Shown here: positions 9,101 to 17,793 of the stretch, piece by piece
Layout: every line of letters begins with the position of its first letter
Position numbering within the stretch: position 1 is the stretch's first letter
Assembly: GCA_964420995.1 (NCBI GenBank)
Contig: CAYQUX010000017.1
Coordinates: 1-64,000 of the forward strand
Direction: 5' to 3'
DNA: 64,000 nt
DNA from: Leptolinea sp964420995
GTDB taxonomy: Bacteria; Chloroflexota; Anaerolineae; Anaerolineales; Anaerolineaceae
Translations under genes and position numbers: made by a program
The notes under the pieces: model-generated
What the model was told of the DNA's origin: nothing
Databases searched by the model: none
What the model saw: the letters and a program-made list of their open reading frames with translations, nothing else

Positions 9101-10803
9101 AACCGGGTGAAGGCGGGCAGCTTCCGGGCAAGAAAGTCTATCCATGGATCGCGAAAACCCGTCATTCCACACCCGGCGTGGGACTGATCTCCCCGCCGCC
9201 GCACCATGATATTTATTCCATTGAAGATCTGGCGGAATTGATCTCTGATCTGAAGAACGCCAATCCTCAGGCGCGTATCAATGTTAAGCTGGTGTCAGAA
9301 GTGGGAGTGGGCACCATCGCGGCAGGTGTGGCCAAGGCGCACGCCGATGTGATCCTCATTAGTGGGCATGATGGCGGCACAGGCGCGTCGCCGCAGTCCA
9401 GTATCAAACACACCGGCCTGCCCTGGGAACTGGGATTGGCCGAAACCCACCAGACACTGGTGCTCAACAATCTGCGCAGCCGGGTGGTGCTGGAAACAGA
9501 CGGCCAGCTCAAGACCGGGCGCGACGTGGTTATAGCTGCCCTGCTGGGGGCCGAAGAATTTGGCTTTGCCACCGCGCCGCTGGTGGCGCTGGGCTGCGTG
9601 ATGATGCGCGTATGCCATCAGGATACCTGCCCGACGGGTATTGCCACACAGAATCCCGCCCTGCGCAAGAACTTCAAAGGCGATCCACAGCATGTGGTTA
9701 ACTTGATGTACTTTATTGCCCGGGAAATGCGTGAATTGATGTCGAAACTGGGCTTCCGCAGCGTGGATGAAATGGTTGGACGGGCGGATAAACTTATGCA
9801 AAAGCAAAACCTTGACCATTGGAAGGCCAGGTTCGTTGATCTGTCCCGCCTGCTAACCGTTCCGGATATGGCGGAGGGAGCAGGCCGGTACTGTACCATC
9901 CAGCAAAGCCATGGGTTGGAAAAAGCCCTGGATCACAAGTTCCTTTTGGAGTTGTGCAAACCCGCCTTCGAAAAGGGTGAGCGGGTGGAAATTGATATGC
10001 CCATTCGCAACATTAACCGGGTGGTGGGCACACAGGTGGGCAGCGAGATTACCCGGCGTTACGGGGCAGAAGGTCTGCCAGATGACACCATTCGCATGAC
10101 CTTCCATGGTTCAGCCGGGCTTAGTTTTGGTGCCTTCATACCACGCGGCCTGACCCTGATTCTGGAAGGTGATTCCAACGATTTCATTGGAAAGGGGCTG
10201 TCTGGTGGGAAGATGATTGTCTATCCACCGGCCGGCTCGCCATATGCGCCGGAGGAAAATATCATCATTGGAAATGTGGCTTTCTATGGTGCCACCTCCG
10301 GTGAAGCGTATGTTTCCGGTGTGGCGGGTGAACGCTTTGCTGTACGCAACAGCGGTCTGAGCGCTGTAGTGGAAGGGGTGGGCGACCATGGCTGTGAGTA
10401 TATGACCGGCGGCCGGGTGGTGGTACTTGGAAAAACCGGACGCAATTTTGCCGCGGGCATGTCTGGCGGATTGGCCTACGTCGTTGATTGGGACAACGAT
10501 TTTGAGGTGAAATGCAACCGCGAGATGGTTGAACTGAGTTATCTAGACGATCCGGAAGAGACAGCGGACGTGAAAGCCATGATTGAACGCCACGCGGAGT
10601 ACACGGGAAGCAAACTGGCGTCACGGGTTCTAAAGAAATGGGAAGACACCCGCAAGCGGATCATCAAGGTTCTGCCAAAAGATTACAAGAACGTCCTTGA
10701 AGCCATCCGCCAGGTGGAAGCCACGGGTATTTCTGGGGAAGAAGCTGTTATGGCAGCGTTTGAGTTGAACACACAAAATCTGGTTCGCGCCAGCGGAAAC
10801 TGA
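6154..10803 (+). CDS. gltB: Glutamate synthase, large (alpha) subunit
   Basis: Large subunit of NADPH-type GOGAT, which makes glutamate from glutamine and 2-oxoglutarate in the cytoplasm. At 1549 aa it is full length. The N-terminal Ntn glutaminase domain is marked by Cys28 in SCGTGFV; the first 27 residues would be a removable propeptide. The central domain is followed by the FMN synthase barrel, with the 3Fe-4S cysteines C1148, C1154 and C1159 (CX5CX4C). A C-terminal GXGXG beta-helix ends the chain. gltD follows 17 nt later. Regulation is probably complex, given two candidate promoters and three operator-like sites upstream. Confidence 0.98.
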   Translation: MTIQNLPIPRNQSPEQGLYDPAFEHDSCGTGFVVNIKGKPSHEIITNALTILDNLYHRGASGSESNTGDGAGVLIQIPHTFLKRECKSAGFDLPGPRYYGVGMLFMPTDETQRRPMEEKFEQIAETEGQHVLGWRTVPTDGSMLGATAAAGQPVVRQVFLERSKYIKDRMTFERKLFVIRKQAEKALRYGNMPGSQHFYICSLSYKTLVYKGMLTSKQVRFFYPELSDPHMETALAMVHSRFSTNTFPSWDRAHPCRYLAHNGEINTLHGNVNLVNAEQYSFQSPLFGSDMPKILPVINSDGSDSAIFDNVLELLVLTGRSLPHSIMMMIPEPWSHHDTMSEEKKAFYEYHSSLMEPWDGPASMVFTDGVGIGATLDRNGLRPSRYYVTNTDMVILASEVGVLDLPPQSIVKKGRLEPGRMLWIDTEDGRIISDDEIKHDVATMRPYRRWLKDYMVDLEDLPDPQIPPISGIGQDLDDKDRERKLLQYQHAYGYTYEDLRVILGPMARNAMEPIGSMGNDAPLAVLSEKPQLLYNYFKQLFAQVTNPPIDAIREEIVTSTEVMLGSEQNLLEPRPENCRMIKLKSPIIDNEELEKIRHLNRLYFRTVTLPILFDPANDGAGLEQALEALYTRVDEIIANDEANIVILSDRGIDKDHAPIPALLAVSGLHHHLLRHGTRTKIGLVVESGEPREVHHFAMLISYGTLAINPYLAYASIEEMINQGLLTGVDYHTAAHNYTKAIVKGVVKVISKMGISTIASYFGSQIFEAVGLSKEFVDRYFTATPSRIGGVGIDVISKEAGIRHAHAFPERPVNGRTLDVGGNYQWRAEGEHHLFNPETIYKLQQAVRTNDYAAYQAYASMINYQTHGLDTLRDLLEFKFSKYPIPLQEVESVESIVKRFKTGAMSYGSISQEAHEALAIAMNRIGGKSNTGEGGEDPARYEEDATGDSRNSAIKQVASARFGVTSNYLIHARELQIKMAQGAKPGEGGQLPGKKVYPWIAKTRHSTPGVGLISPPPHHDIYSIEDLAELISDLKNANPQARINVKLVSEVGVGTIAAGVAKAHADVILISGHDGGTGASPQSSIKHTGLPWELGLAETHQTLVLNNLRSRVVLETDGQLKTGRDVVIAALLGAEEFGFATAPLVALGCVMMRVCHQDTCPTGIATQNPALRKNFKGDPQHVVNLMYFIAREMRELMSKLGFRSVDEMVGRADKLMQKQNLDHWKARFVDLSRLLTVPDMAEGAGRYCTIQQSHGLEKALDHKFLLELCKPAFEKGERVEIDMPIRNINRVVGTQVGSEITRRYGAEGLPDDTIRMTFHGSAGLSFGAFIPRGLTLILEGDSNDFIGKGLSGGKMIVYPPAGSPYAPEENIIIGNVAFYGATSGEAYVSGVAGERFAVRNSGLSAVVEGVGDHGCEYMTGGRVVVLGKTGRNFAAGMSGGLAYVVDWDNDFEVKCNREMVELSYLDDPEETADVKAMIERHAEYTGSKLASRVLKKWEDTRKRIIKVLPKDYKNVLEAIRQVEATGISGEEAVMAAFELNTQNLVRASGN

Positions 10804-10820
10804 GAAAGGAGAACGCCATC

Positions 10821-12314
10821 ATGGGAAAACCAACCGGATTCATGGAATATCAACGGGAACTACCCAAAGACCTGGTCTCAGAAGAGCGCATATTACACTG
10901 GATGGAGTTCCATAAGCCGTTCGCTGAAGAAAAATTGCAGATCCAGGGCGCGCGCTGTATGGATTGCGGTGTCCCATTCTGCCATACCGGCCGCATTTTA
11001 AACGGAAGCGCGTCCGGCTGCCCGATCAACAATCTGATTCCTGAATGGAATGACCTGGTGTACCGCGGGCTATGGCAGCAGGCCCTTGAGCGGCTGCTGC
11101 GCACCAACAATTTTCCGGAATTTACCGGGCGGGTGTGCCCCGCGCCGTGTGAAGGTTCGTGCACACTGGGTTTATCCAATCCGCCGGTGACGATCAAGAA
11201 TATCGAACTGGCTATCATCGAAAAGGGTTTCAAGGAAGGCTGGATGGTTCCCGAACCGCCCGCCGTGCGCACCGGAAAGAAAGTGGCCGTCATCGGCTCC
11301 GGTCCTTCCGGTCTGGCCTGTGCCGACCTGCTCAACCGGGCCGGTCACATGGTGACCGTTTACGAACGAGCCGATCATATCGGCGGGTTGCTGGTGTACG
11401 GCATCCCCAACATGAAGCTGGATAAAGCCGTGCTGCAGCGCCGTGTGGATTTCATGGCCGCGGAAGGCATCAACTTTGTCACCGGTGTGGAGGTTGGCAA
11501 GGACATTCCGGCGGATACCCTGATGCATGAAAATGACGCTGTGGTGTTATGCTGCGGCGCCACCAAACCGCGCGACCTGCCGGTGGAAGGGCGCGATCTT
11601 AAGGGTGTGCACTTCGCCATGGATTTCCTCACCGGCAACACCCGCAACCTGTTGGGCAGCACCCTGCAGGACAACCGCATGTCCACCATATCCGCCCGTG
11701 GGAAAGACGTGGTGGTGATCGGCGGCGGCGATACCGGCACAGACTGCGTGGGCACCGCTCTCCGGCACGGCTGCCGCAGCGTCACCCAATTTGAGATCCT
11801 CGACCGGCCGCCCGCGGAACGACAGGCGGACAATCCCTGGCCGGAATGGCCGCGTGTCTATAAAGTGGATTACGGACAGGAGGAAGCCATCGCGGTGGAT
11901 GGTCACGACCCGCGTATTTTTGACATTCAAACCAAGCGTTTTGTGGGTGATGATAAAGGACGACTGAAAGAGATCCATACTGTGCATGTGGAATGGGTCG
12001 CCGGCGCGAATGGTCGGAAATCACCGCGGGAAATCCCCGGTACGGAACGTGTTTTTTCCGCGCAACTGGCAATGATCGCCATGGGTTTCCTGGGGCCAGA
12101 AGACCAGCTTTTGGAGCAGATGGGCGTGGCGCGTGATGAACGCAGCAACGTGAAAGCGGATGAGGGTACCTTCACCACCAACATTCCCGGCGTTTTCTCC
12201 GCCGGTGATATACGCAGAGGGCAGAGTCTGGTAGTGTGGGCCATCCATGAAGGCCGCGGCGCCGCGCGCGAAGTTGACAGGTTCTTGATGGGATCAACCC
12301 AGCTGCGCGGTTGA
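10821..12314 (+). CDS. gltD: Glutamate synthase, small (beta) subunit
   Basis: FAD flavoprotein of 497 aa that takes electrons from NAD(P)H and passes them to GltB through 4Fe-4S clusters. The N-terminal cysteine motifs CMDCGVPFC and CPAPCEGSC supply the clusters. A FAD GXGXXG (GSGPSG, near residue 155) and a second dinucleotide fold (GGGDTGTD, near residue 300) follow. The start is preceded by AAAGGAG. It is the last gene of the gltBD operon; a strong terminator lies 31 nt after its stop. Confidence 0.97.
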   Translation: MGKPTGFMEYQRELPKDLVSEERILHWMEFHKPFAEEKLQIQGARCMDCGVPFCHTGRILNGSASGCPINNLIPEWNDLVYRGLWQQALERLLRTNNFPEFTGRVCPAPCEGSCTLGLSNPPVTIKNIELAIIEKGFKEGWMVPEPPAVRTGKKVAVIGSGPSGLACADLLNRAGHMVTVYERADHIGGLLVYGIPNMKLDKAVLQRRVDFMAAEGINFVTGVEVGKDIPADTLMHENDAVVLCCGATKPRDLPVEGRDLKGVHFAMDFLTGNTRNLLGSTLQDNRMSTISARGKDVVVIGGGDTGTDCVGTALRHGCRSVTQFEILDRPPAERQADNPWPEWPRVYKVDYGQEEAIAVDGHDPRIFDIQTKRFVGDDKGRLKEIHTVHVEWVAGANGRKSPREIPGTERVFSAQLAMIAMGFLGPEDQLLEQMGVARDERSNVKADEGTFTTNIPGVFSAGDIRRGQSLVVWAIHEGRGAAREVDRFLMGSTQLRG

Positions 12315-12345
12315 ATCAAAGCTTTGCTACAAGGTTATTTACCTG

Positions 12346-12371
12346 GCTCCGGAACAATCCGGAGCTTTTTT
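12346..12371 (+). terminator. Rho-independent terminator after gltD
   Basis: A perfect 8-bp stem (12346-12353 with 12358-12365), an ACAA loop and six T's. It lies upstream of the chosen start of the next gene and so separates the gltBD and regulator/GDH transcripts. Confidence 0.92.
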
Positions 12372-12452
12372 AATCTGGGTTTTTCCTTTCTGCGAATTGG
12401 TGAAAAAGCCACTATACTTAACAGTACCAGCCACAATCTATATCCGGGAACA

Positions 12453-13163
12453 ATGAAAAAAAAGAAAACTTTGCTGGTCGCGGACAGCGACTCCAGGCAT
12501 ATTACATTACTGCGCCATATTCTTGCCGATGGTGGATTTCGGATTCTCGCGGTACGCACCGGGGAACAGGCGGTGGATACCGCCGCCCGTGAACAACCCG
12601 ATCTGATCTTGATGGAAACCAATCTGGAGGGCGAAATTGATGGCTGTGTGGCCGCGCGGCGTATACATGATTTCTCGGATGTGCCGATCATTTTTGTGTC
12701 CTCCTCCTCGGAACCGGCGGATATGCTCTGCGCCTTCGAGGACGGGGCAGATGATTACGTGGTCAAACCGGTGCACGCGCAAATCCTGTTGGCGCGCATC
12801 AACGCCGTACTAAAGCGCAGTGAAAAAGACACTGCCGCGCCCAGGGAAAGGCAGATTGTCTGCGGCCCGTTGAAGATCGACATCCCCGGCCGGCAGATCA
12901 TTCTTGATGGGCGTGAGGTGTATCTGTCGGAAACGGAATTTAACCTGATCCTTGAACTGGCGAAGAACCGCGGGCAGGTCTTATTGCACGAACAACTGCT
13001 GTCCACGGTGTGGGGAGTCAAGTATTCCCATGAGGTCGATTATCTGCGTTCGTATGTGCATATCCTGCGGCGCAAACTGGAAGCCAACCCGCAGCAGCCC
13101 CGCTTGATTATCAGTAAACCGGGTGTGGGTTACATGCTGGCCACAGAACCAACGGCGGATTAA
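12453..13163 (+). CDS. OmpR-family response regulator with Glu at the phosphorylation site
   Basis: A two-domain transcription factor of 236 aa: a receiver domain (about 1-120) and a winged-helix DNA-binding domain (about 135-233, ending with the usual RRKLE...GVGYML block). The receiver is atypical. The phospho-acceptor Asp is Glu55 (ILMETN), and the acidic pair is Asp11-Ser12. The Thr/Ser and Lys switch residues (FVSSSS, VVKPV) remain. No histidine kinase is adjacent. It may work without phosphorylation or mimic the active form. The frame is open from 12324, but that would span a terminator, so the ATG at 12453 is used. Ten nt separate it from the GDH-like gene, so it may act on nitrogen genes. 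Confidence 0.88.
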   Translation: MKKKKTLLVADSDSRHITLLRHILADGGFRILAVRTGEQAVDTAAREQPDLILMETNLEGEIDGCVAARRIHDFSDVPIIFVSSSSEPADMLCAFEDGADDYVVKPVHAQILLARINAVLKRSEKDTAAPRERQIVCGPLKIDIPGRQIILDGREVYLSETEFNLILELAKNRGQVLLHEQLLSTVWGVKYSHEVDYLRSYVHILRRKLEANPQQPRLIISKPGVGYMLATEPTAD

Positions 13164-13173
13164 GGAGTGAAAT

Positions 13174-14466
13174 ATGGGTCAGAATATTCCCTATAACATC
13201 TTTGAGTCAGCCCAAAAACAATTTGACCGTATCGCCGACCTGATCAATTTGGACCCGGCCATGCGCGACTTTCTGCGCCAACCCCGCCGCGAATACCAGT
13301 TCAGCCTGCCGGTTTACATGGAAAGCGGCGAGACCCGTGTTTTCCGCGGATACAAGGTGCAATTCAACGACGCACTCGGCCCCACCAAGGGCGGCATTCG
13401 CTTCCATCCGCAGGAGACAGTGGATACCATTCGTGCGCTGTCGATGTGGATGACCTGGAAGTGCGCCGTCACCCGCCTGCCGCTGGGCGGCAGCAGCAGC
13501 GGGGTCGCGGTGGATACCCATAACCTGACCCCCAAAGAACAGGAGCGCCTATGCCGGGCTTTTGTGCGTATGACAGCGGTGAACTCCGGCCCGGAGTGGG
13601 ACGTGATGGGCCCGGATATCATGACCGGCCCGCAGCATATGTTATGGATGCTGGATGAATATGAAGCCATTCAGGGGGTCAAACAACCCGGGTACATTAC
13701 CGGCAAGCCGGTCGGGTTGTCGGGCTCCAAGGGAAGAAAGGAAGCCCCCGGTTTTGGGGTGATGATTTCCGTGCGGGAAGCCCTCAAGGAGCTTGGCCTG
13801 GATATCACCAAAACCACTGCCAGTGTGCAGGGTTTTGGCACGGTCGGCCGGCATGCCGTTGAACTTTATACCCGCATGGGGGGAAAGGTGACCTGCATCG
13901 CCTGCCTGAACCACACCGACCATACCGCCTACGCCTACCGGCTTAAAGACGGCATTAATTACGAGAAAATGGCCGCCATCACCGATCCATTCGGCGAGAT
14001 TGATAAGGAAAAGGCAAAAGCTCTTGGATGCGAGGTGCTGCCTGGAGAGGCATGGATCGAACAGGATGTGGATATCCTCGTTCCCGCGGCCATGGAGAAC
14101 CAGATCCGGCCGGATAACGTGGAGAAGATCAGCCGCCGGGTGAAGATACTGGCGGAAGCGGCCAACGGCCCGACTGATCTGGTTGTCGATCCCATTTTGA
14201 ATGAACGGGAGATTCGGATCATTCCCGATATTCTTGCCAATGCCGGTGGCGTGGCATGCAGTTATTTCGAGCAGGTGCAGAGCAATATGAACTATTACTG
14301 GAGCAAGGATGAGGTGCTCGGGAAGCTTGATTCGCATCTCACCTCCGCTTATTACGATGTCAGTTCTTTCGCGCGCAAAAACAACCTGCCCATGCGGGAT
14401 GCCGCCTATATGGTGGCCATTGATCGGGTGGCGCGCGCCTGCCAGGAACGCGGCTGGATCGGGTAA
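13174..14466 (+). CDS. Glu/Leu/Phe/Val dehydrogenase paralogue lacking the catalytic lysine
   Basis: A 430-aa member of the glutamate dehydrogenase family with both the substrate domain and the Rossmann domain (GFGTVG). Substrate lysines are kept in GPTKGG and MTWK, and the catalytic Asp in GPDIMT. The invariant GGAKGG loop is instead GGSSSG, so the essential Lys is Ser108. This makes normal dehydrogenase activity unlikely. Thermus thermophilus has a non-catalytic GDH subunit that regulates its catalytic partner, which is a natural model because an intact gdhA lies 1.8 kb downstream. A good ribosome site (GGAG) precedes the ATG. Co-transcription with the atypical regulator upstream is likely. 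Confidence 0.88.
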   Translation: MGQNIPYNIFESAQKQFDRIADLINLDPAMRDFLRQPRREYQFSLPVYMESGETRVFRGYKVQFNDALGPTKGGIRFHPQETVDTIRALSMWMTWKCAVTRLPLGGSSSGVAVDTHNLTPKEQERLCRAFVRMTAVNSGPEWDVMGPDIMTGPQHMLWMLDEYEAIQGVKQPGYITGKPVGLSGSKGRKEAPGFGVMISVREALKELGLDITKTTASVQGFGTVGRHAVELYTRMGGKVTCIACLNHTDHTAYAYRLKDGINYEKMAAITDPFGEIDKEKAKALGCEVLPGEAWIEQDVDILVPAAMENQIRPDNVEKISRRVKILAEAANGPTDLVVDPILNEREIRIIPDILANAGGVACSYFEQVQSNMNYYWSKDEVLGKLDSHLTSAYYDVSSFARKNNLPMRDAAYMVAIDRVARACQERGWIG

Positions 14467-14478
14467 ATACAACGCGAT

Positions 14479-16194
14479 ATGCCTGATCGTTTCCATTTCA
14501 TCGGTTTGAAATGTGGCTATTGCGTTCTGGAAGATAAGCCGGGCATGCGCGAGGAGATCGGCGGCAAAGCCCACGGTCTGTTCCTCGTGCAAAAAGCACT
14601 GGCCGGGCTTGAAGTCAATTTCCCGGAAATCACACTGGAAATCCCCTCATTGACGGTGTTGGGTACCAGCGTGTTTGACGCTTTTTTGGCCAACAATCAT
14701 CTGGACGAGTTAGCCTACGACAACCTGCCGGATGAACGCATCGCGTACGCGTTCATGCAGGGGGATATGCCCTTTGAGGTGCTGGGGGAATTGCGCAAAA
14801 TGATTGAAGAGGTCACTGTTCCGCTGGCTGTCAGGTCATCCGGTTATCTGGAAGATTCAACTCGCCGGCCGTTTGCCGGTGTATACGCGACAAAAATGAT
14901 CCCCAACAATCAGCACGACCCGGACGCGCGCTTTCAAAAACTGCTCGAAGCAGTCAAGTATGTCTGGGCATCCACGTTTTTCAAAATTTCGCGGGATTAT
15001 TGCCGTGCCACCGGTCTTGACTGCCGGACGGAAAAAATGGCTGTCATTTTGCAGGATATGGTGGGAAAACGGCACAGTGAACGCTTCTACCCGGAACTGG
15101 CTGGAGTGGCACGTTCGTACAATTACTACCCGGTCAAACCCGCCCGCCCGCAGGATGGCGTGGTCGATCTGGCGCTGGGACTGGGTAAGACCATCGTGGA
15201 TGGGGGCAAGACCTGGTCATTCTCACCGGCTTACCCCAAACGGCCGCCGCCCTTTGAATCGATTGACGAACTGTTTGCCGAAACGCAAAACGAATTCTGG
15301 GTGGTCAACATGGGTGAACCGCCGGAATACGATCCCATCAAAGAGACCGAATTTATGCAGCTGGTCAATCTGCAGGCTGCCGAACCGGATGAAACGCTGT
15401 GCCATCTGGTTTCGACGTATGACGTGCAGTCGGAAAGGTTGTCAGTGGGTATGTCATACCGGGGTCCCCGGGCGCTGACCTTTTCCCCGCTGCTGGAAAT
15501 AAACGAACTGCCATTTAATAATCTGGTGAAACAGGTACTGGCCGCCTGTGAACAGAAACTCAAAACGGCGGTTGAAATCGAGTTTGCCATGACCTTCGAC
15601 CCGCATTGTTTTGCGCTGTTACAGGTGCGTCCCATGGTGCTTCCGGCCGGCAATCTTGAGGTCACTGACCGTGAATTGCGAAGCAAGCGAAACCTGGCGG
15701 CTTCAGAGTTGGTGTTGGGTAATGGACTCGTGGAAGATATCACTGATGTGGTATATGTCAAACCGGAGAAATTTGAGCTAAAACATACCCGCCGAATCGC
15801 GGACGAGTTGGAAAAATTCAATCGCGAACTTGTGTCCGCGAAGAAGCCTTATGTGTTGATCGTCTTCGGCCGCCTGGGGACGTTCGACCCGTGGCTGGGC
15901 ATACCGGTCACCTGGGGGCAGGTGTGCGGCGCGAAAGTGATTGTGGAAGCCACGCAGGAAAACGTAAAGGTCGAACTCAGCCAGGGATCGCATTACTTCC
16001 ACAACCTGATCAATCTGGGGGTTTTCTATTTTTCCATGCCTTTCAACAGCCCGTACCGCATCCAGTGGGACTGGCTGCAGAGCCAACCGGCCGGGAAGGA
16101 AACCGAATTTGTGCGCCAGGTGCGCTGTCCCGAACGCTTGCAGATCAAAGTGGATGGCCGCAGCGGTAGGGGCATCATATCCCGCTGCCGGTAG
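14479..16194 (+). CDS. PEP/pyruvate-binding (PPDK N-terminal) domain protein, stand-alone
   Basis: A 571-aa protein whose N-terminal half resembles the ATP-grasp nucleotide-binding domain of PEP synthase and pyruvate phosphate dikinase (LAVRSSGYLEDSTRRPFAGVY, about residues 114-134; the Arg of AVRSS is typical). The phosphohistidine swivelling domain and the C-terminal PEP barrel are absent, so it cannot be a complete PEP synthase. The C-terminal 200 residues match nothing I know. It starts 12 nt after the GDH paralogue and sits between the two GDH genes, suggesting a link to 2-oxoglutarate, pyruvate or nucleotide status. Function unknown. Confidence 0.75.
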   Translation: MPDRFHFIGLKCGYCVLEDKPGMREEIGGKAHGLFLVQKALAGLEVNFPEITLEIPSLTVLGTSVFDAFLANNHLDELAYDNLPDERIAYAFMQGDMPFEVLGELRKMIEEVTVPLAVRSSGYLEDSTRRPFAGVYATKMIPNNQHDPDARFQKLLEAVKYVWASTFFKISRDYCRATGLDCRTEKMAVILQDMVGKRHSERFYPELAGVARSYNYYPVKPARPQDGVVDLALGLGKTIVDGGKTWSFSPAYPKRPPPFESIDELFAETQNEFWVVNMGEPPEYDPIKETEFMQLVNLQAAEPDETLCHLVSTYDVQSERLSVGMSYRGPRALTFSPLLEINELPFNNLVKQVLAACEQKLKTAVEIEFAMTFDPHCFALLQVRPMVLPAGNLEVTDRELRSKRNLAASELVLGNGLVEDITDVVYVKPEKFELKHTRRIADELEKFNRELVSAKKPYVLIVFGRLGTFDPWLGIPVTWGQVCGAKVIVEATQENVKVELSQGSHYFHNLINLGVFYFSMPFNSPYRIQWDWLQSQPAGKETEFVRQVRCPERLQIKVDGRSGRGIISRCR

Positions 16195-16208
16195 TTTTTT
16201 ATGAAATT

Positions 16209-16237
16209 TTGATTTTTTCCCCATCTGTTTTTATAAG
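16209..16237 (+). promoter_or_regulatory. Candidate promoter of gdhA
   Basis: TTGATT at 16209-16214 and TATAAG at 16232-16237 are spaced by 17 bp in an AT-rich gap between genes. This would let gdhA be expressed independently of the genes upstream. Confidence 0.45.
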
Positions 16238-16301
16238 ATTTCAATAATCCCCATGATAAAACTACCCGTACCAAACCATGACCAAAGATTGGGGATGCCA
16301 G

Positions 16302-17657
16302 ATGACCGTTATTCAGGATGTTCTCGCCAAATTGCAGGAAAAAGACAGCGGACAGGTTGAATTCCTTCAGGCTGCAAAAGAAGTCTTAAACTCGCTGGAA
16401 CCAACCGTCAGCAAACACCCGGATTTCGTGAAAGCGAAAATCTACGAACGTATCGCCGTGCCAGATCGCGCCATACTGTTCAAGGTTCCCTGGGTGGATG
16501 ACAGCGGCGAGGTGCAGGTCAACCGCGGTTTCCGCATTCAATTCAACAATGCCATCGGTCCGTATAAAGGCGGACTGCGTTTTCACCCATCCGTCAACCT
16601 GGGGATTATTAAATTCCTGGGTTTTGAGCAGATCTTCAAGAATTCCCTCACCACGCTTCCCATGGGGGGCGCCAAGGGTGGTTCTGATTTTGACCCCAAA
16701 GGCAAATCAGACGGCGAGGTCATGCGCTTCTGCCAGGCTTTCATGCGTGAGTTGTACCGCCATATTGGCCCGGACACTGACGTTCCCGCCGGTGATATCG
16801 GCGTGGGAGCGCGTGAAATTGGCTACCTGTACGGCTATTACCTCAAGATAGTCAACGCCAACGAGAGCGTGCTCACCGGCAAGGGGTTGGAATACGGCGG
16901 CAGCCTTATCCGCCCGGAAGCTACCGGCTACGGTTCTGTCTATTTTGCCGCGGAAATGCTGGCCACCCGTAAACAGGACATCCAGAACAAGTCAGCCGCC
17001 ATCAGTGGATCAGGCAATGTAGCCCAGTACACCGTGGAAAAACTCATCCAACTGGGCGCCAAACCGGTAACCCTGTCTGATTCCAACGGCACCATCGTTG
17101 ACGAGTCCGGCATCACTGCCGAAAAACTGAAATATGTCCTTGACCTCAAGAATTACCGGCGCGGGCGCATCAGCGAGTATGCCAGCCAGTTCAACGTGCC
17201 ATATTACGCCGACAAGAGTCCCTGGGATGTGATCAAGGAACAGAACCTCAAGGTTGATCTGGCCTTTCCGTCTTCCCACGAGAACGAGATTGACAAAACC
17301 CAGGCGGAAGCCATGGTCAAAAATGGCTGCTTCTGCGTTTCCGAAGGCGCCAACATGCCCACCAACCTGGAAGCTGTGGATGTTTTCATCGACAAGGGCG
17401 TGCTTTACGGCCCGGGCAAGGCAGCCAACGCGGGCGGTGTGGCGGTATCCGGACTGGAAATGTCACAGAATGCCATGCGTCTCTCCTGGTCGCGCGAAGA
17501 AGTGGACCAGCGCCTGCAGGGTATCATGAAGAATATCCACCAGTCCTGCGTGGATGCCTCTGAGATGTACGGATATAAAGGAAACTATGTGGTCGGCGCC
17601 AATATTGCCGGCTTCCTCAAAGTCGCCAAAGCCATGCTGGCGTACGGAATTGTATAA
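16302..17657 (+). CDS. gdhA: Glutamate dehydrogenase, catalytically intact (GdhA)
   Basis: Reversible reductive amination of 2-oxoglutarate with ammonium in the cytoplasm. All three substrate/catalytic lysines are present (GPYKGG, IFKNSL, GGAKGG) along with the catalytic Asp in PAGDIGVG. The sequence follows the small hexameric, NADP-type enzymes of E. coli and Clostridium symbiosum; coenzyme preference is inferred from that. The ATG at 16302 has GGGGA 6 nt upstream and gives 451 aa; an in-frame ATG at 16278 would add eight atypical residues. With gltBD nearby, both ammonium assimilation routes are encoded. Confidence 0.96.
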   Translation: MTVIQDVLAKLQEKDSGQVEFLQAAKEVLNSLEPTVSKHPDFVKAKIYERIAVPDRAILFKVPWVDDSGEVQVNRGFRIQFNNAIGPYKGGLRFHPSVNLGIIKFLGFEQIFKNSLTTLPMGGAKGGSDFDPKGKSDGEVMRFCQAFMRELYRHIGPDTDVPAGDIGVGAREIGYLYGYYLKIVNANESVLTGKGLEYGGSLIRPEATGYGSVYFAAEMLATRKQDIQNKSAAISGSGNVAQYTVEKLIQLGAKPVTLSDSNGTIVDESGITAEKLKYVLDLKNYRRGRISEYASQFNVPYYADKSPWDVIKEQNLKVDLAFPSSHENEIDKTQAEAMVKNGCFCVSEGANMPTNLEAVDVFIDKGVLYGPGKAANAGGVAVSGLEMSQNAMRLSWSREEVDQRLQGIMKNIHQSCVDASEMYGYKGNYVVGANIAGFLKVAKAMLAYGIV

Positions 17658-17676
17658 ATAAATAGTACGGTGGTCA

Positions 17677-17708
17677 GGCAAACCGGCTGATTGTTCAGCC
17701 GGTTTGCC
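17677..17708 (+). terminator. Hairpin terminator after gdhA
   Basis: A 14-bp perfect stem (17677-17690 with 17695-17708) with a TTGT loop. The T-run is weak, but the position just after gdhA fits transcription termination. Confidence 0.75.
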
Positions 17709-17793
17709 GTTTAACTATTAATCACTTCTTAACTGGCTGGTTTATAATACTCTGTCAATAAAACTCAGGCAAAACCTTACCATAAGAGGAAAG

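Noticed and set aside
12324..12452. N-terminal extension of the response regulator
   Set aside because: It would translate through a strong terminator hairpin; the Met at 12453 begins exactly at the conserved receiver strand.
14479..16194. Complete PEP synthase or pyruvate phosphate dikinase
   Set aside because: At 571 aa it lacks the phosphohistidine domain and the PEP-binding barrel.
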